DNA from: Streptomyces sp. Tu6071
GTDB lineage: Bacteria > Actinomycetota > Actinomycetes > Streptomycetales > Streptomycetaceae
Reading direction: 5' to 3'
NCBI RefSeq assembly: GCF_000213055.1
Contig: NZ_CM001165.1
Location: 248,001-312,000, forward strand
DNA length: 64,000 bases
Made by a program: the position numbers and the translations under genes. Shown piece after piece: positions 36,177-45,667 of the stretch. The stretch's first letter is position 1, and each line of letters begins with the position of its first letter. Under the pieces are notes generated by a model. It searched no databases. It saw nothing but the letters and a program-made list of their open reading frames with translations, and was not told the DNA's origin.

Positions 36177-38513
36177 TCAGCCCGACTTCGGCGGCTTGCG
36201 GGCGTCGAAGGCGAAGAGGGTGTTCTTGTCCGCGGCGACGACCAGGGCACCGCCCGCCACCGTCACGCGGGGGCCCGAGCCCTGCTCGCCCGTCAGTCCG
36301 TCGACCCGGGGATCGGTGGTCCACAGGATCTCGCCGGTCGAGGGCGAGAGCGCGACCACGCGCCCCGTGGCCGAGCTGAAGTACAGCGCGCGTTCGCCCG
36401 AGGCGGGCCCCGAGGCGCCCTCCACGGCGGTCTGCCGCGACCACTTCGCCCGTCCGCTCTCCGGGTCGATCGCGGTGACGCGCCCCGTCTGCCCGCTCAC
36501 GTAGACGGTGCCGCCCGCCATGCCCGGTGTCCCGTCGTAGGTGCGCGCGAACGGGGCGTACGTGACCTTCCGCGTGGCCGGATCGGCCAGCGCCACGCCG
36601 TCGTAGCCGGTCGACGCCGGGCCCTCCTTGTGGACCTGGAGGAGGGCGAGACGGCCGCCGGTGGCACCGACCGGCACGACGGGGCCCTTCACCGCGAGGG
36701 CGCTGCCGAGCCGCCCCGAGGCGCGGTCGACGGTGTGGAGGGTGGGGTGGCGCACGTCCAGCGCGTCGATCTCGCCCTCCCGCGCGCACATGGCGAGGAG
36801 CCGGGTGCCCGCGAGGACGGGGGCGCACCGGGTGCCCGCGGGGAACGGGGTCTTCCAGGTGACGTCACCGCTGTGCGCGTCCCGCGCCTCCAGCTGGGAG
36901 CCGGTCGCGTCGACCGACACGACGGCCGTACCGGCCACGAGGGCCTCCTGGCTGCGGCCCGTCACGGCCTGGGACTGGGTGTCGGTCGGTACGGACCACA
37001 GCTCGTGGCCCGTTTTCGCGTCGAGCGCCACGACTTCCCTGCGCGGCTCCTGCGGGGCGTCCTCGGGCGCGAAGCGGTAGCCCAGCACGGTGTCCTGGGT
37101 GGCGCCCACGAAGTACAGGCCCTGGACGGGGACGCCCTGGCTCTTGACCGTCCACGCCCGCGAGCCGTCCTTGACGTCGAAACGGCTCGCGATCACGCCC
37201 CCTCCCCCGCAGAAGACGGCTTCCCCGCGCGCGACGCAGCGCAGTTCGTCGGGGATGTCCGCGCGCCCGCCCAGCACCGTTTGGCGCCAGGGCGCGAAGC
37301 CGTCCGGAGGCGCCGGGGCCGCGACCCCGCTGTTCTTGCCCTCGCCGGAGCCCGCCGCCGTCACCACGGCGACGCCCCCGCCCACGGCCGACACGGCGAC
37401 GACGGCGGCGAGCACGGACCGCCAGCGGCGGCGCGGGCGGCGACCGTTGAGGGTGGTGTCACCGGGGTCGGCGTGGTCGCCCGGGACGTCAGGGACGACG
37501 GGGGCGCGAGCGGCGTCAGGGACGACGGGGGCGCGAGCGGCCTCAGGGGCGTCGGCGTGGGCGTCGGCGGTACGGGGCACCTCAGGGGAAGGAGGCGCTC
37601 CGGCGGGAAGGATCGCTCCGGCCGTACGGGACGTGACCTCGTCGTGCCGTGTCGTCACGTCCCGGGTGCGGCTCGCGCCGAGGCCGTCCCCGCCGACCGT
37701 GCCGAGGTCGGAGGGGAGGTCGCGGAGCAGGACGAGGAGTTCGTCCGCCGAGGGGCGCCGGTCCGGCTCCTTGTCGAGGCACAGCTCGACGAGCGCGCGC
37801 AAGGGCTGTGGCACCGCGTCGAGCGCGGGCTCCTCGTGCACCACCTGGTACGCCGTCATGTAGGGGCTGTCGGCGTCGAAGGGGCCGTGCCCCGTCACCG
37901 AGTAGACGAGCAGCGTGCCGAGCGAGAAGACGTCGGAGCGCGGCCCGACACCGCGCGGCGCCTGCAACTGCTCCGGCGACATGAAGGGCGGCGTCCCGAT
38001 GATCCGCCCCGTCATCGTCAGGGTCTGCTGGTCCGCGGCGCGCGAGATGCCGAAGTCGATGACGCGCGGGCCCTCGGGCGAGAGCACGACATTGGAGGGC
38101 TTGAGGTCGCGGTGGACGACGCCGACGCGGTGGATGTCGCGCAGGGCCTCGGCGAGCCCGATGGCGAGCCTGCGCAGTTCGGCGCCGCCGAGCGGGCCCT
38201 TCGCGGCGATGTGCTGGCTGAGCGTGTCCCCCTCGATGTAGCTCGTCGCCATCCACGGCTGCTCGGCGTCGGGGGCGGCGTCGACCACAGCGGCGGTGAA
38301 GGCCCCGCTGACCCGTCGGGCGGCTGCCACCTCCTGCCGGAAGCGGGTGCGGAATTCCTCGTCGGCGGCGAACTGCTGATGGATCAGCTTGATCGCGACA
38401 GGGCGTCCCGAGCCCGTGCGCGCCAGGAAGACCGTTCCCATCCCGCCCGAGCCGAGGCGTGCCTCCAGCACATAGCCGCCGATCTCGGCCGGGTCCCCGA
38501 CACGCAGCGACAC
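36177..38513 (-). CDS. Membrane Ser/Thr protein kinase with C-terminal PQQ-type propeller
   Basis: 778 aa from the GTG at 38513 (GGAGG, 9 nt spacing); an in-frame GTG at 38552 is possible but less well placed. Kinase domain about 10-270: LGSGGMGTVFLA, VAIKLI lysine, HRDLKPSN, DFGIS, SPEQ, all intact. A disordered stretch follows, then one membrane helix (WRSVLAAVVAVSAVGGGVAVV) and an extracytoplasmic propeller of repeated W-x-LDxxxG-type blades (WSVPTDTQ, WKTPFPAG, YDGVALADPATRKV, WSRQTAVEG, LWTTDPRVDG). This is the usual streptomycete PQQ-repeat kinase. The stand-alone context gives no substrate. The 274-nt gap before it (35903-36176) shows no feature. Confidence 0.9.
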   Translation of the reverse strand: MSLRVGDPAEIGGYVLEARLGSGGMGTVFLARTGSGRPVAIKLIHQQFAADEEFRTRFRQEVAAARRVSGAFTAAVVDAAPDAEQPWMATSYIEGDTLSQHIAAKGPLGGAELRRLAIGLAEALRDIHRVGVVHRDLKPSNVVLSPEGPRVIDFGISRAADQQTLTMTGRIIGTPPFMSPEQLQAPRGVGPRSDVFSLGTLLVYSVTGHGPFDADSPYMTAYQVVHEEPALDAVPQPLRALVELCLDKEPDRRPSADELLVLLRDLPSDLGTVGGDGLGASRTRDVTTRHDEVTSRTAGAILPAGAPPSPEVPRTADAHADAPEAARAPVVPDAARAPVVPDVPGDHADPGDTTLNGRRPRRRWRSVLAAVVAVSAVGGGVAVVTAAGSGEGKNSGVAAPAPPDGFAPWRQTVLGGRADIPDELRCVARGEAVFCGGGGVIASRFDVKDGSRAWTVKSQGVPVQGLYFVGATQDTVLGYRFAPEDAPQEPRREVVALDAKTGHELWSVPTDTQSQAVTGRSQEALVAGTAVVSVDATGSQLEARDAHSGDVTWKTPFPAGTRCAPVLAGTRLLAMCAREGEIDALDVRHPTLHTVDRASGRLGSALAVKGPVVPVGATGGRLALLQVHKEGPASTGYDGVALADPATRKVTYAPFARTYDGTPGMAGGTVYVSGQTGRVTAIDPESGRAKWSRQTAVEGASGPASGERALYFSSATGRVVALSPSTGEILWTTDPRVDGLTGEQGSGPRVTVAGGALVVAADKNTLFAFDARKPPKSG

Positions 38514-38686
38514 TCTTCCCGCCCTCCAGTCCCCCGTGCGCCTTCGTCCCACGGGCCCGTGTACCTCTCCGGACCCAAACTAGCGGCAGGGTGGCACGGA
38601 ACGGCAAAGCGGGTGACCCCCGCACCCGTCCCGGGGGCCCGGGGACTCGCGGCGGGCCCGCGCGACCCGCCGCCCCGCTCGCCCCG

Positions 38687-39466
38687 TCAGTCCGTGATCG
38701 AGGCGCGGAAGCGGTACCGGTCCCCGCGGTAGATGGCCACCGTCAGCTCCAGCGGACGGGCCTCCTGGTTGAAAGCGAGCTGGGTCGCGACGAGCACGGG
38801 GGTCACGTCCTCGATCTCCAGCAACTCCTTCTCCCGTGCGTCGGGTTGACGGGCCTCGACCGAGTAGTCGGCGACGTGGGGCACCTGCGGGGGCTCGGCC
38901 TCGCGCAGCGTGGCGTACAGGGAGGCGCGGCCGAAGTCGGTGTGGGCGAGGGCGGGGCAGAGGGCGAGGGGGAGCCGGTTGTGCTCGACGACCACGACGA
39001 GGTCGTCGAGGAAGCGCAGCCGGCGCATGGCGAACAGGAGCGCGCCGGGTGCGATCCGCAGCTCCTCCGCCTCGGCGATCGTCGCCGCGCGCACGCCCGC
39101 TTCGAGGACGCGCGTGCGCACCGCGAGGCCGTGCCGCAGCGCGTAGTCGGCGAAACCCTGCACCGTACGACCGGCCGTCGGGCGCGACAGGGCCGGGTGG
39201 TCGGCCGAGCGGTCCTCCTGGAGGAACCAGCCGCGGGCGGGGGCGGAGACGATGAGCCCTTCGTCCGCGAGGCGGTTGAGGGCGGAGCGCATGGTGACCC
39301 GCGAGACCTCGTAGCGCTCGGCGAGGACGCGCTCCGAGGGCAGCCGGTCGCCGGGGCGGGCGGCGCCCTCGGTGAGGTCCTGTCGCAACCGCCGGGCCAC
39401 CACTGAGTAGAGAGGCAGCGTCTCGCCTCGCGCGCCGACGGCGCCGGGCTCCGAATAGCTAGGCAT
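38687..39466 (-). CDS. GntR-family regulator (HutC/UTRA type)
   Basis: 259 aa from the ATG at 39466. Winged helix at about 14-80 (RPGDRLPSERVLAERYEVSRVTMRSALNRLADEGLI), then a UTRA ligand domain ending YRGDRYRFRASITD. Upstream extension of the frame crosses the promoter repeats and is rejected. Divergent from gatZ-type gene; the start codon itself overlaps the first operator repeat, so autorepression is likely. Effector probably a sugar phosphate. Confidence 0.9.
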   Translation of the reverse strand: MPSYSEPGAVGARGETLPLYSVVARRLRQDLTEGAARPGDRLPSERVLAERYEVSRVTMRSALNRLADEGLIVSAPARGWFLQEDRSADHPALSRPTAGRTVQGFADYALRHGLAVRTRVLEAGVRAATIAEAEELRIAPGALLFAMRRLRFLDDLVVVVEHNRLPLALCPALAHTDFGRASLYATLREAEPPQVPHVADYSVEARQPDAREKELLEIEDVTPVLVATQLAFNQEARPLELTVAIYRGDRYRFRASITD

Positions 39467-39519
39467 ACCAGAATAATACCAGAACGACTTTTGACCATAC
39501 CGGTTCGTACCAGTAGTCT
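39464..39519. promoter_or_regulatory. Promoter of the amino-sugar operon with four regulator repeats
   Basis: Rightward -35 TTGACC (39491-39496) and -10 TAGTCT (39514-39519) with 17-nt spacing. Four RTACCRG repeats: ATACCAGAA at 39465-39473 and 39476-39484 (period 11), ATACCGG at 39497-39503 and GTACCAG at 39507-39513, the last two lying wholly in the promoter spacer. The first overlaps the GntR start codon. Binding there would block both directions. Confidence 0.65.
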
Positions 39520-39566
39520 GCCTGCCGTAAGCAAACGGCCCTGATGAGCAAGGACGAGGTGCGTAC

Positions 39567-40859
39567 ATGGCGGGCCCCTTGGACGAACTGGTACGAGACC
39601 AGAAAGCCGGTCTGGCGCACGGCGTCACCTCCGTCTGCAGCGCGCACCCCCTGGTACTGGAGGCCGCCGTGCTCCAGGCGGTCGAGACCGGCACGGCCGT
39701 CCTGATCGAGGCGACGTCGAACCAGGTGGACCAGTACGGCGGTTACACCGGGCTGGACCCGGCGGGCTTCCGCGACCTGGTGCTCGCCCTCGCCGACCGC
39801 CTCGGGCTGCCGCGCGAACGCGTCGTGCTCGGCGGCGACCACCTCGGCCCCAACCGCTGGCGCGACCGCCCCGAGCGGGAGGCCATGGCCGAGGCGGACG
39901 ACCTGGTCCGCGCTTATGTCGCGGCGGGCTTCACCAAGATCCACCTCGACTGCAGCTTCGCCTGCGCCGGGGAGAGCCTCCCGCTCCCCGATGCCGTGGT
40001 GGCCCGGCGGGCGGTGCGCCTCGTCCGGGTCGCCGAGGAGGCCGCGGGCGCGGAGGCGGGCCGCCTGCGCTACGTCATCGGCACCGAGGTCCCGGTGCCG
40101 GGCGGCGCCGACCACGCCCTCGACGGCGTACCGCCCACTCCCGCCCCCGCGGCCGGGAAGACCCTGGAGACGCACCGTGCGGCCTTCGCCGCCGCCGGGC
40201 TCGGCGCGGCGTGGGAACGCGTCATGGCGCTCGTCGTCCAGCCGGGCGTCGAGTTCGGCCAGCGGGACATCGCCGACTACCGCGGGGAGCGCACCCGGGA
40301 GCTGCGGCACGTCCTCGACGAGGAGCCCGGCATGGTCTTCGAGGCCCACTCGACCGACTACCAGCTCCCCGGTTCCCTCGCCCGCCTGGTCCGCGACCAC
40401 TGGGCCGTGCTCAAGGTCGGGCCCGCGCTCACCTTCGCCCTGCGCGAGGCGCTGTTCGCGCTCGCCGCCATCGAGGAGGAGACCGTCGGCACCGCTCGCT
40501 CCGGTCTCGTCGAGGTGGTGGACCGCAGGATGCGCGAGGAGCCCGGCGGCTGGGCGGCGTACTCCTCCGGGAGCGACGCGCGCGCCCTGCGGCTGGACCG
40601 CCTCTACGGCTACAGCGACCGGGTCCGCTACTACTGGACCGACCCCGAGATAGCCGCCGCGCAGCGGCGTCTCTTCGAGAACCTGGGCGGCGCTCCCGTG
40701 CCGCTCGCCCTTCTTTCCGCGCATCTGCCCGCGCAGTACGCGCGCGTCAGGTCCGGAGTGCTCGCCGCCCGGCCCCGCGATCTCGTGATCGACCGGGTGC
40801 GCGACGTGCTCCGTACCTACGCGGCGGCCTGCGCCCCCCGTCCCAAGGAGTACGCGTGA
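39567..40859 (+). CDS. GatZ/KbaZ-like tagatose-bisphosphate aldolase subunit
   Basis: 430 aa, ATG at 39567. Full length for the D-tagatose-1,6-bisphosphate aldolase non-catalytic subunit family: CSAHPLVLEAAV, IEATSNQVDQYGGYTG, LGGDHLGPN, IHLDCS, FEAHSTDYQ, VGPALTFALREALFAL. In Enterobacteria these stabilise the catalytic GatY/KbaY, but some homologues act alone. A GatY-like aldolase is encoded at 57157, about 17 kb away. First gene of the operon; its last bases overlap the next start. Confidence 0.88.
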   Translation: MAGPLDELVRDQKAGLAHGVTSVCSAHPLVLEAAVLQAVETGTAVLIEATSNQVDQYGGYTGLDPAGFRDLVLALADRLGLPRERVVLGGDHLGPNRWRDRPEREAMAEADDLVRAYVAAGFTKIHLDCSFACAGESLPLPDAVVARRAVRLVRVAEEAAGAEAGRLRYVIGTEVPVPGGADHALDGVPPTPAPAAGKTLETHRAAFAAAGLGAAWERVMALVVQPGVEFGQRDIADYRGERTRELRHVLDEEPGMVFEAHSTDYQLPGSLARLVRDHWAVLKVGPALTFALREALFALAAIEEETVGTARSGLVEVVDRRMREEPGGWAAYSSGSDARALRLDRLYGYSDRVRYYWTDPEIAAAQRRLFENLGGAPVPLALLSAHLPAQYARVRSGVLAARPRDLVIDRVRDVLRTYAAACAPRPKEYA

Positions 40860-42013
40860 CGACCACCCCCGAGACCAGCGACCTGCCCGCCGCGCCGCCC
40901 GGCGCCGCGCACACGAGCCGCGAGATCGGGCAGCAGCCGCGCCTGTGGCGGCGGATGGCCGAACGCGTCGAGGCCGGGGGGACGGAGCTGCGCGCCTTCC
41001 TCTCGCCCCTGCTCGCCGATCCCTCGCTGCGGATCGTCCTCACCGGGGCGGGCACCTCCGCCTTCGCGGGCGGCATCGCCGCACCCGCGCTCGCGGCGGC
41101 CACCGGGCGCACCGTGGAGGCCGTGGCCACGACCGACATCGTCGCCACGCCGCACGCCTGCTTCCCCGACCGGGACCGCCCCACGCTGCTCGTGTCCTTC
41201 GCGCGCTCGGGCAACAGCCCGGAGAGCACCGCGGCGACCGCGCTCGCGGAACAGCTCCTCGACCACTGCGCCCACCTCCTCGTCACGTGCAACGCGGACG
41301 GCGCGCTCGCGCTCGCGCACCGCGAGCGCGCGGACTCGTACGTGCTGCTGACGCCGCCCGAGGCGGAGGACCAGGGCTTCGCCATGACCTCCAGCCTGAC
41401 CTGCATGCTGCTCGGCGCCCTGGGCGCGCTCGGCGCGGGGGAGGTGCGCGGCCTCGGCGGCGTCGCGGAGAGTGCCGAAGCGGTGCTCGGCGAGGCTTCC
41501 GTACGGCAGGTCGCCGCGCTCACCGGGCGCGGACTCGACCGCTTCGTCTACCTCGGCAGCGGCCCGCTCAAGGCCCTCGCCAACGAGTCCGCGCTCAAGC
41601 TCCTCGAACTGACCGGCGGGGCGGTGAGCGCGCTCGCCGACTCCTCGCTGGGCTTCCGGCACGGGCCGAAGGCGTTCCTGACCCCGCGTACCGGCGTCGT
41701 CGTCTTCGTCTCCAACGACCCGTACACGCGCCGCTACGACCTCGACATCTTCGCCGAGCTGAGCGCGGCGCTGCCCGCCGGGCAGGTCATCGCCGTCGCG
41801 GGCCGCCCCGACGGGCTGCCCGCCGCGCACACGTGGCTGCTGCCGGGGATGGCGGAGGCGGAGGACGCGGCGCTCGCGCTGCCCGCCGTGGTCTGCGCGC
41901 AGCTCGTCGCCCTGCACACCTCGCTGGCGTACGGCGTGACACCCGACAACCCCTTCCCGGACGGCGAGGTCAACCGCGTCGTGCAGGGCGTCACGGTGCA
42001 CCCGCTGCCCTGA
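40856..42013 (+). CDS. agaS: SIS-domain sugar isomerase/deaminase, AgaS family
   Basis: 385 aa from the GTG at 40856 (GTGA overlap with the previous stop; AAGGAG at 40844-40849). Two SIS domains (about 45-190: LTGAGTSAFAG, SFARSGNSPEST; about 215-350: YLGSGPLKALANESALKLLELT, FRHGPKAFL). AgaS members are galactosamine-6-phosphate deaminase/isomerases giving tagatose-6-phosphate. Fits GatZ next door; a tagatose-6-phosphate kinase is not seen in the window. Confidence 0.87.
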   Translation: MTTTPETSDLPAAPPGAAHTSREIGQQPRLWRRMAERVEAGGTELRAFLSPLLADPSLRIVLTGAGTSAFAGGIAAPALAAATGRTVEAVATTDIVATPHACFPDRDRPTLLVSFARSGNSPESTAATALAEQLLDHCAHLLVTCNADGALALAHRERADSYVLLTPPEAEDQGFAMTSSLTCMLLGALGALGAGEVRGLGGVAESAEAVLGEASVRQVAALTGRGLDRFVYLGSGPLKALANESALKLLELTGGAVSALADSSLGFRHGPKAFLTPRTGVVVFVSNDPYTRRYDLDIFAELSAALPAGQVIAVAGRPDGLPAAHTWLLPGMAEAEDAALALPAVVCAQLVALHTSLAYGVTPDNPFPDGEVNRVVQGVTVHPLP

Positions 42014-42082
42014 CCCGGGACGCATACGCCGGGCACCGGCCCGTTCACATCCACCAGCCGCAGCGGACAAGGGAGAACACCC

Positions 42083-43048
42083 GTGTACCTGGGAGTCGAC
42101 GGCGGCGGCACCAAGACCGCCTTCTGCCTTCTCGACGCCTCCGGAGCCGTCCGGGGAACGTCCCTCCGGCCGTCCACCACGCCCGCGCCGGGGCCCGGCG
42201 GGACGGAGACGGCCGCCCGCGTCCTGCGGGAGGGGATCGCCGAGGTCTGCCGTGCGGCCGGAACGGACCCCGCGCACCTCTCGTACGCCTTCCTCGGGCT
42301 GCCGGGGCACGGCGAGGACGAGGAGCTGACGGGCGCTCTCGACGCGCTCCCCGGCCGGGTCCTGCCCGGTGTACCAGCCGCGGTGGGCAACGACATGGTG
42401 TGCGGCTGGGCCGGTGCCTTCGCCCTCGGCGACGGCGTCAACGTGATCAGCGGCACCGGTTCCATGGCCTACGGCGAGGTGCGCGGGCGGCGCGCCCGGA
42501 CGGGAGGCTGGGGCGAGCTCTTCGGCGACGAGGGCTCGGCCCACTGGCTCGCGGTGCGCGGGCTCGGCCTCTTCACACGGATGAGCGACGGCCGCGCCCC
42601 CACCGGGCCGCTCCACGCCCTGCTGCGCGAGCGCCTGGCGCTCGGCACGGACCTGGACCTGGTCGGCACGGTGCTCGTGGGCGGCTGGGACCGTACCCGG
42701 GTCGCCTCGCTCAGCCCGTACGTCACCGAGGCGGCCCGCGCGGGGGACACCGCCTGTGCGGCGCTGCTCGCGGAGGCGGGGCGTGAACTGGCGGCGCTCG
42801 CGGGCGCCGCGCACCGCGCGCTCGGCCTGGCCCCCGAGGAGCCCGTGCCGCTGTCGTGGTCGGGCGGCGTCCTCGGCGTGGCGGAGGTACGCGACGCGTT
42901 CCTCCACGCGCTCGCCGCCTCCCCCGCGCGGTTCACGCCGCGCGCTCCGCGCACCACTCCCGTGGTCGGTGCCGCGCTCCACGCGGCCCGGCTCTCCGGC
43001 AGCCCGCTGAGCGGGGAAGCGGTGGCCACGCTTCCCCCGGCCCCCTGA
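42083..43048 (+). CDS. BadF/BcrA-type sugar kinase (N-acetylhexosamine kinase-like)
   Basis: 321 aa, GTG at 42083 with AAGGGAG upstream. ASKHA kinase motifs: GVDGGGTKTAFCLLD (phosphate-1), GNDMVCGWAG, ISGTGSMAYGE (phosphate-2), GWGELFGDEGSAHWL, and an adenosine motif SWSGGVLGVAEVRD. This is the N-acetylglucosamine-kinase-like branch. It probably phosphorylates the released hexose or hexosamine. Between AgaS and GH4 genes. Confidence 0.87.
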   Translation: MYLGVDGGGTKTAFCLLDASGAVRGTSLRPSTTPAPGPGGTETAARVLREGIAEVCRAAGTDPAHLSYAFLGLPGHGEDEELTGALDALPGRVLPGVPAAVGNDMVCGWAGAFALGDGVNVISGTGSMAYGEVRGRRARTGGWGELFGDEGSAHWLAVRGLGLFTRMSDGRAPTGPLHALLRERLALGTDLDLVGTVLVGGWDRTRVASLSPYVTEAARAGDTACAALLAEAGRELAALAGAAHRALGLAPEEPVPLSWSGGVLGVAEVRDAFLHALAASPARFTPRAPRTTPVVGAALHAARLSGSPLSGEAVATLPPAP

Positions 43049-43156
43049 ACAAGAGTCACCAAGCGTGCCGACCGGCGCGCCCCTCCCCCGCCCGCGGGCC
43101 CCGGCCCGGCAGGGCCGGACCAGCGCCCGGCAGGGCACTCCAGAAAGGAAGAGCAC

Positions 43157-44530
43157 GTGTCCGACAGCATCAGCGACCAGCGGTCGCTCGTCCTCATCGG
43201 CGCCGGCAGCGCCGTCTTCACCCGCGGCCTGCTCGCCGACCTCATCACCGCCGAGGACCTCGGCCGCTGGGAGATCCGGCTCGTCGACGTCAACCCCGAG
43301 GCGCTGTCCGTCGCCACCCGGCTCGCCGAGCGCATGGTGGAGGCGCAGGGCGCCGGGGACCGCATCACCGTACGGTCCTCCACCGACCGCCGGGCCGAAC
43401 TCCCGGGCGCCGACTACGTCGTGACCTGCGTGGGCGTCGGCGGGCGCCCCGCGTGGCAGACGGACCACGACATCTGCCGGCGGCACGGTGTCTACCAGCC
43501 CGTGGGCGACTCGGTGATGCCCGGTGGCATCTCGCGCCTGCTGCGCACCACGCCCGTCATGGTCGACGTGGCCCGCGACGTCGTGGACCTCGCGCCCGAG
43601 GCGTACTTCTTCAACTACAGCAACCCGATGACGGCCAACGTGCAGGCCATGACCCGCTACGCGGGCGCCGAGGTCGTCGGGCTGTGCCACGGGATGCACC
43701 ACGTGCAGCGGGAGCTGGCGGCCTTCGCCGGCCTTCCCTTCGAGGAGACCTCGACGCTCTACGCGGGCATCAACCACCTCACCTTCATCTACGACTTCCG
43801 CCACCAGGGCCGCGACGCCTGGCCCGGTGTCCGTGCCCGCGTGGACCGCGAGCTGGCCGAACCGCCGCGGCCCGAGGACATCGGCGCCATCTGGGAGAAC
43901 GGCCGGGCCTGGCACAACCCGTTCTCCTGGGAGATCTTCCGCACGTACGGCGCCTATCCGGCGGCCAACGACAGGCACGTCCTGGAGTTCTTCCCGGAAC
44001 GCTGGGCGGGCGGCGACTACTACGGCAAGAAGCTGGGCGTGGACGCGTTCTCCGTGCCGGAGATCCTGCAGTGGGGCGAGGAGCGCTACCAGTCGATGCG
44101 CGAGCAGGCGGAGGGCGACGCGCCCCTCGACGCCTCCGCGTTCGACCGCTCCACGGGCGAGCAGGAGCAGCTCCTCGCGATCATCCGCTCGATCACGTTC
44201 GACCGCCGCGAGATGTTCTCGGTGAACGTGCCCAACCGGGGCAGCGTCCCCGGACTCCCGGACGAGGCCGCGCTGGAGATCCCCGCCGTGGCGACCGGGC
44301 GGGGGCTGCGCCCGGTACAGGTCCCGGACCTCTCCGCGCCGCTGACCGCGATCCTGTCCCGGCGGCTGAGTTCCGTGGACCTCGCCGTCGAGGCGGCGAT
44401 GACCGGCAACGAGGACCTGGTGGTCGAGGCGGTCATCGCGGACGGCGCCGTGACCGACCGCGACGCGGCGGCGGCCCTCGTGAAGGACCTGCTGGCGGCC
44501 CAGAGCCGGTTCCTGCCGCGCTTCGCCTGA
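43157..44530 (+). CDS. Glycoside hydrolase family 4 (NAD- and metal-dependent)
   Basis: 457 aa, GTG at 43157 with GAAAGGAAG upstream. N-terminal dinucleotide fold (LVLIGAGSAVFTRGLL), FNYSNPM, the metal motif VGLCHGMHH and AGINHLTFIYDF. In GH4 the CHG variant marks the alpha-glucosidase-like group, CHS marks alpha-galactosidases and CN phospho-glucosidases; this is a guide, not proof. Cytoplasmic. Would release a hexose for the kinase encoded before it. Gap of 108 nt upstream. Confidence 0.88.
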   Translation: MSDSISDQRSLVLIGAGSAVFTRGLLADLITAEDLGRWEIRLVDVNPEALSVATRLAERMVEAQGAGDRITVRSSTDRRAELPGADYVVTCVGVGGRPAWQTDHDICRRHGVYQPVGDSVMPGGISRLLRTTPVMVDVARDVVDLAPEAYFFNYSNPMTANVQAMTRYAGAEVVGLCHGMHHVQRELAAFAGLPFEETSTLYAGINHLTFIYDFRHQGRDAWPGVRARVDRELAEPPRPEDIGAIWENGRAWHNPFSWEIFRTYGAYPAANDRHVLEFFPERWAGGDYYGKKLGVDAFSVPEILQWGEERYQSMREQAEGDAPLDASAFDRSTGEQEQLLAIIRSITFDRREMFSVNVPNRGSVPGLPDEAALEIPAVATGRGLRPVQVPDLSAPLTAILSRRLSSVDLAVEAAMTGNEDLVVEAVIADGAVTDRDAAAALVKDLLAAQSRFLPRFA

Positions 44531-44655
44531 GCCCCGCGGCCGGACCCACGGCCCGGGCCGGGCCGCCCGGAGCGCCGCCCCGATCAGCGCGGAGCCCCCG
44601 CTCCCCCTTCACGGAGCCCCGCTCCCCCACCACCCGTTCAGTCAGGAGACAGTCC

Positions 44656-45504
44656 ATGAAGATCGCCCGCGTCCGCCACGAGGGCCGCGTGCTCGCCGCC
44701 CGCGTGGACGGCGGGACCGCCTACCCGGTCGTGCCGGAGGAGCCCCGGTTCATGGCCGACGCCGTGCGCGACCTGATCGCCCAGGGCACCGTGCGCGAGG
44801 TGCTGGGCGCCGACGTGCCCGGCATACCGCTCGCCGAGGCGGAGCTGCTCAGCCCGCTCGCGGCGCCGCAGAAGATCGTCTGCGTCGGGCTCAACTACGC
44901 GGACCACATCCGCGAGACCGGTCTGGAGACCCCGCGGCGTCCGCTGACCTTCGTCAAGACCGCTCACACCCTGACCGGGCCGACCGCGACGGTGCGCGTG
45001 CCGCGCGGCACGACGGAACAGCTCGACTGGGAGGCCGAACTCGCCGTCGTCATCGGCAGGACCACCCGGAACGTGACCGCCGAGCAGGCCGCCGACCACG
45101 TCTTCGGTTACACCGTGGCCAACGACGTCTCGGCCCGCGACGCGCAGTTCACCGACGGGCAGTGGTTCCGGGCCAAGAACTTCGACGCGTTCTGCCCCCT
45201 CGGGCCGTGGATCGTCACCGCCGACGAGGTCCCCGACCCGCACGCGCTCGCGATCTCCGCGCGCGTCAACGGGGCCACCGTGCAGGACAGTTCGACCAAG
45301 GAGATGATCTTCGGCATCGGCGAGACCATCTCCTACCTGTCGCGGTACATGACCCTGTACCCGGGCGATGTCATCGCCACCGGGACCCCGCACGGCGTGG
45401 GCATGGGCCGGGAGCCGCAGCTCTGGCTCCGGGACGGCGACGTGGTCGAGGTCGAGGTCGAGGGCATCGGCGTGCTGCGCAACCCGATCAGCGTCCAGGA
45501 CTGA
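44656..45504 (+). CDS. Fumarylacetoacetate hydrolase family protein
   Basis: 282 aa from the ATG at 44656 (CAGGAG site). N-terminal small domain, then the FAH barrel: [16 protein letters not shown], the metal ligand pair in [12 protein letters not shown] and [22 protein letters not shown], and the [15 protein letters not shown] terminus. Family members cleave or hydrate 2-keto acids, including diketo-deoxy sugar acids and 5-carboxymethyl-2-hydroxymuconate derivatives. Its neighbour, an IlvD/Edd dehydratase, suggests sugar-acid breakdown. Confidence 0.87.
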   Translation: MKIARVRHEGRVLAARVDGGTAYPVVPEEPRFMADAVRDLIAQGTVREVLGADVPGIPLAEAELLSPLAAPQKIVCVGLNYADHIRETGLETPRRPLTFVKTAHTLTGPTATVRVPRGTTEQLDWEAELAVVIGRTTRNVTAEQAADHVFGYTVANDVSARDAQFTDGQWFRAKNFDAFCPLGPWIVTADEVPDPHALAISARVNGATVQDSSTKEMIFGIGETISYLSRYMTLYPGDVIATGTPHGVGMGREPQLWLRDGDVVEVEVEGIGVLRNPISVQD

Positions 45505-45510
45505 GCCCCG

Positions 45511-45567
45511 CGGGCGCGGGCGGGGAGCCGCGCCGCCCTTCCGGACCCGGCTCCCCGCCCGCGCCCG
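45511..45567 (+). terminator. Strong hairpin after the FAH gene
   Basis: A perfect 18-bp stem (GGGCGCGGGCGGGGAGCC, 45512-45529, with 45549-45566), extendable to 19 pairs, 7 nt past the stop. No T-run. It suggests the dehydratase gene has its own transcription unit. Confidence 0.6.
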
Positions 45568-45611
45568 TACCCCCGCGGCGCACCCCCGCCCGCCGCACCC
45601 GCACCGTCCCT

Positions 45612-45644
45612 CGGCCTCCCCCGGCTCCGCTCCGGGGGAGGCCG
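45612..45644 (+). terminator. Second hairpin before the dehydratase gene
   Basis: GGCCTCCCCCGG (45613-45624) and CCGGGGGAGGCC (45632-45643), perfect 12 bp (13 with the flanking pair), loop CTCCGCT, ending 24 nt before the ATG. Could terminate or attenuate. Confidence 0.5.
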
Positions 45645-45667
45645 CCCCGTACGACCGAAGGAGTCTC

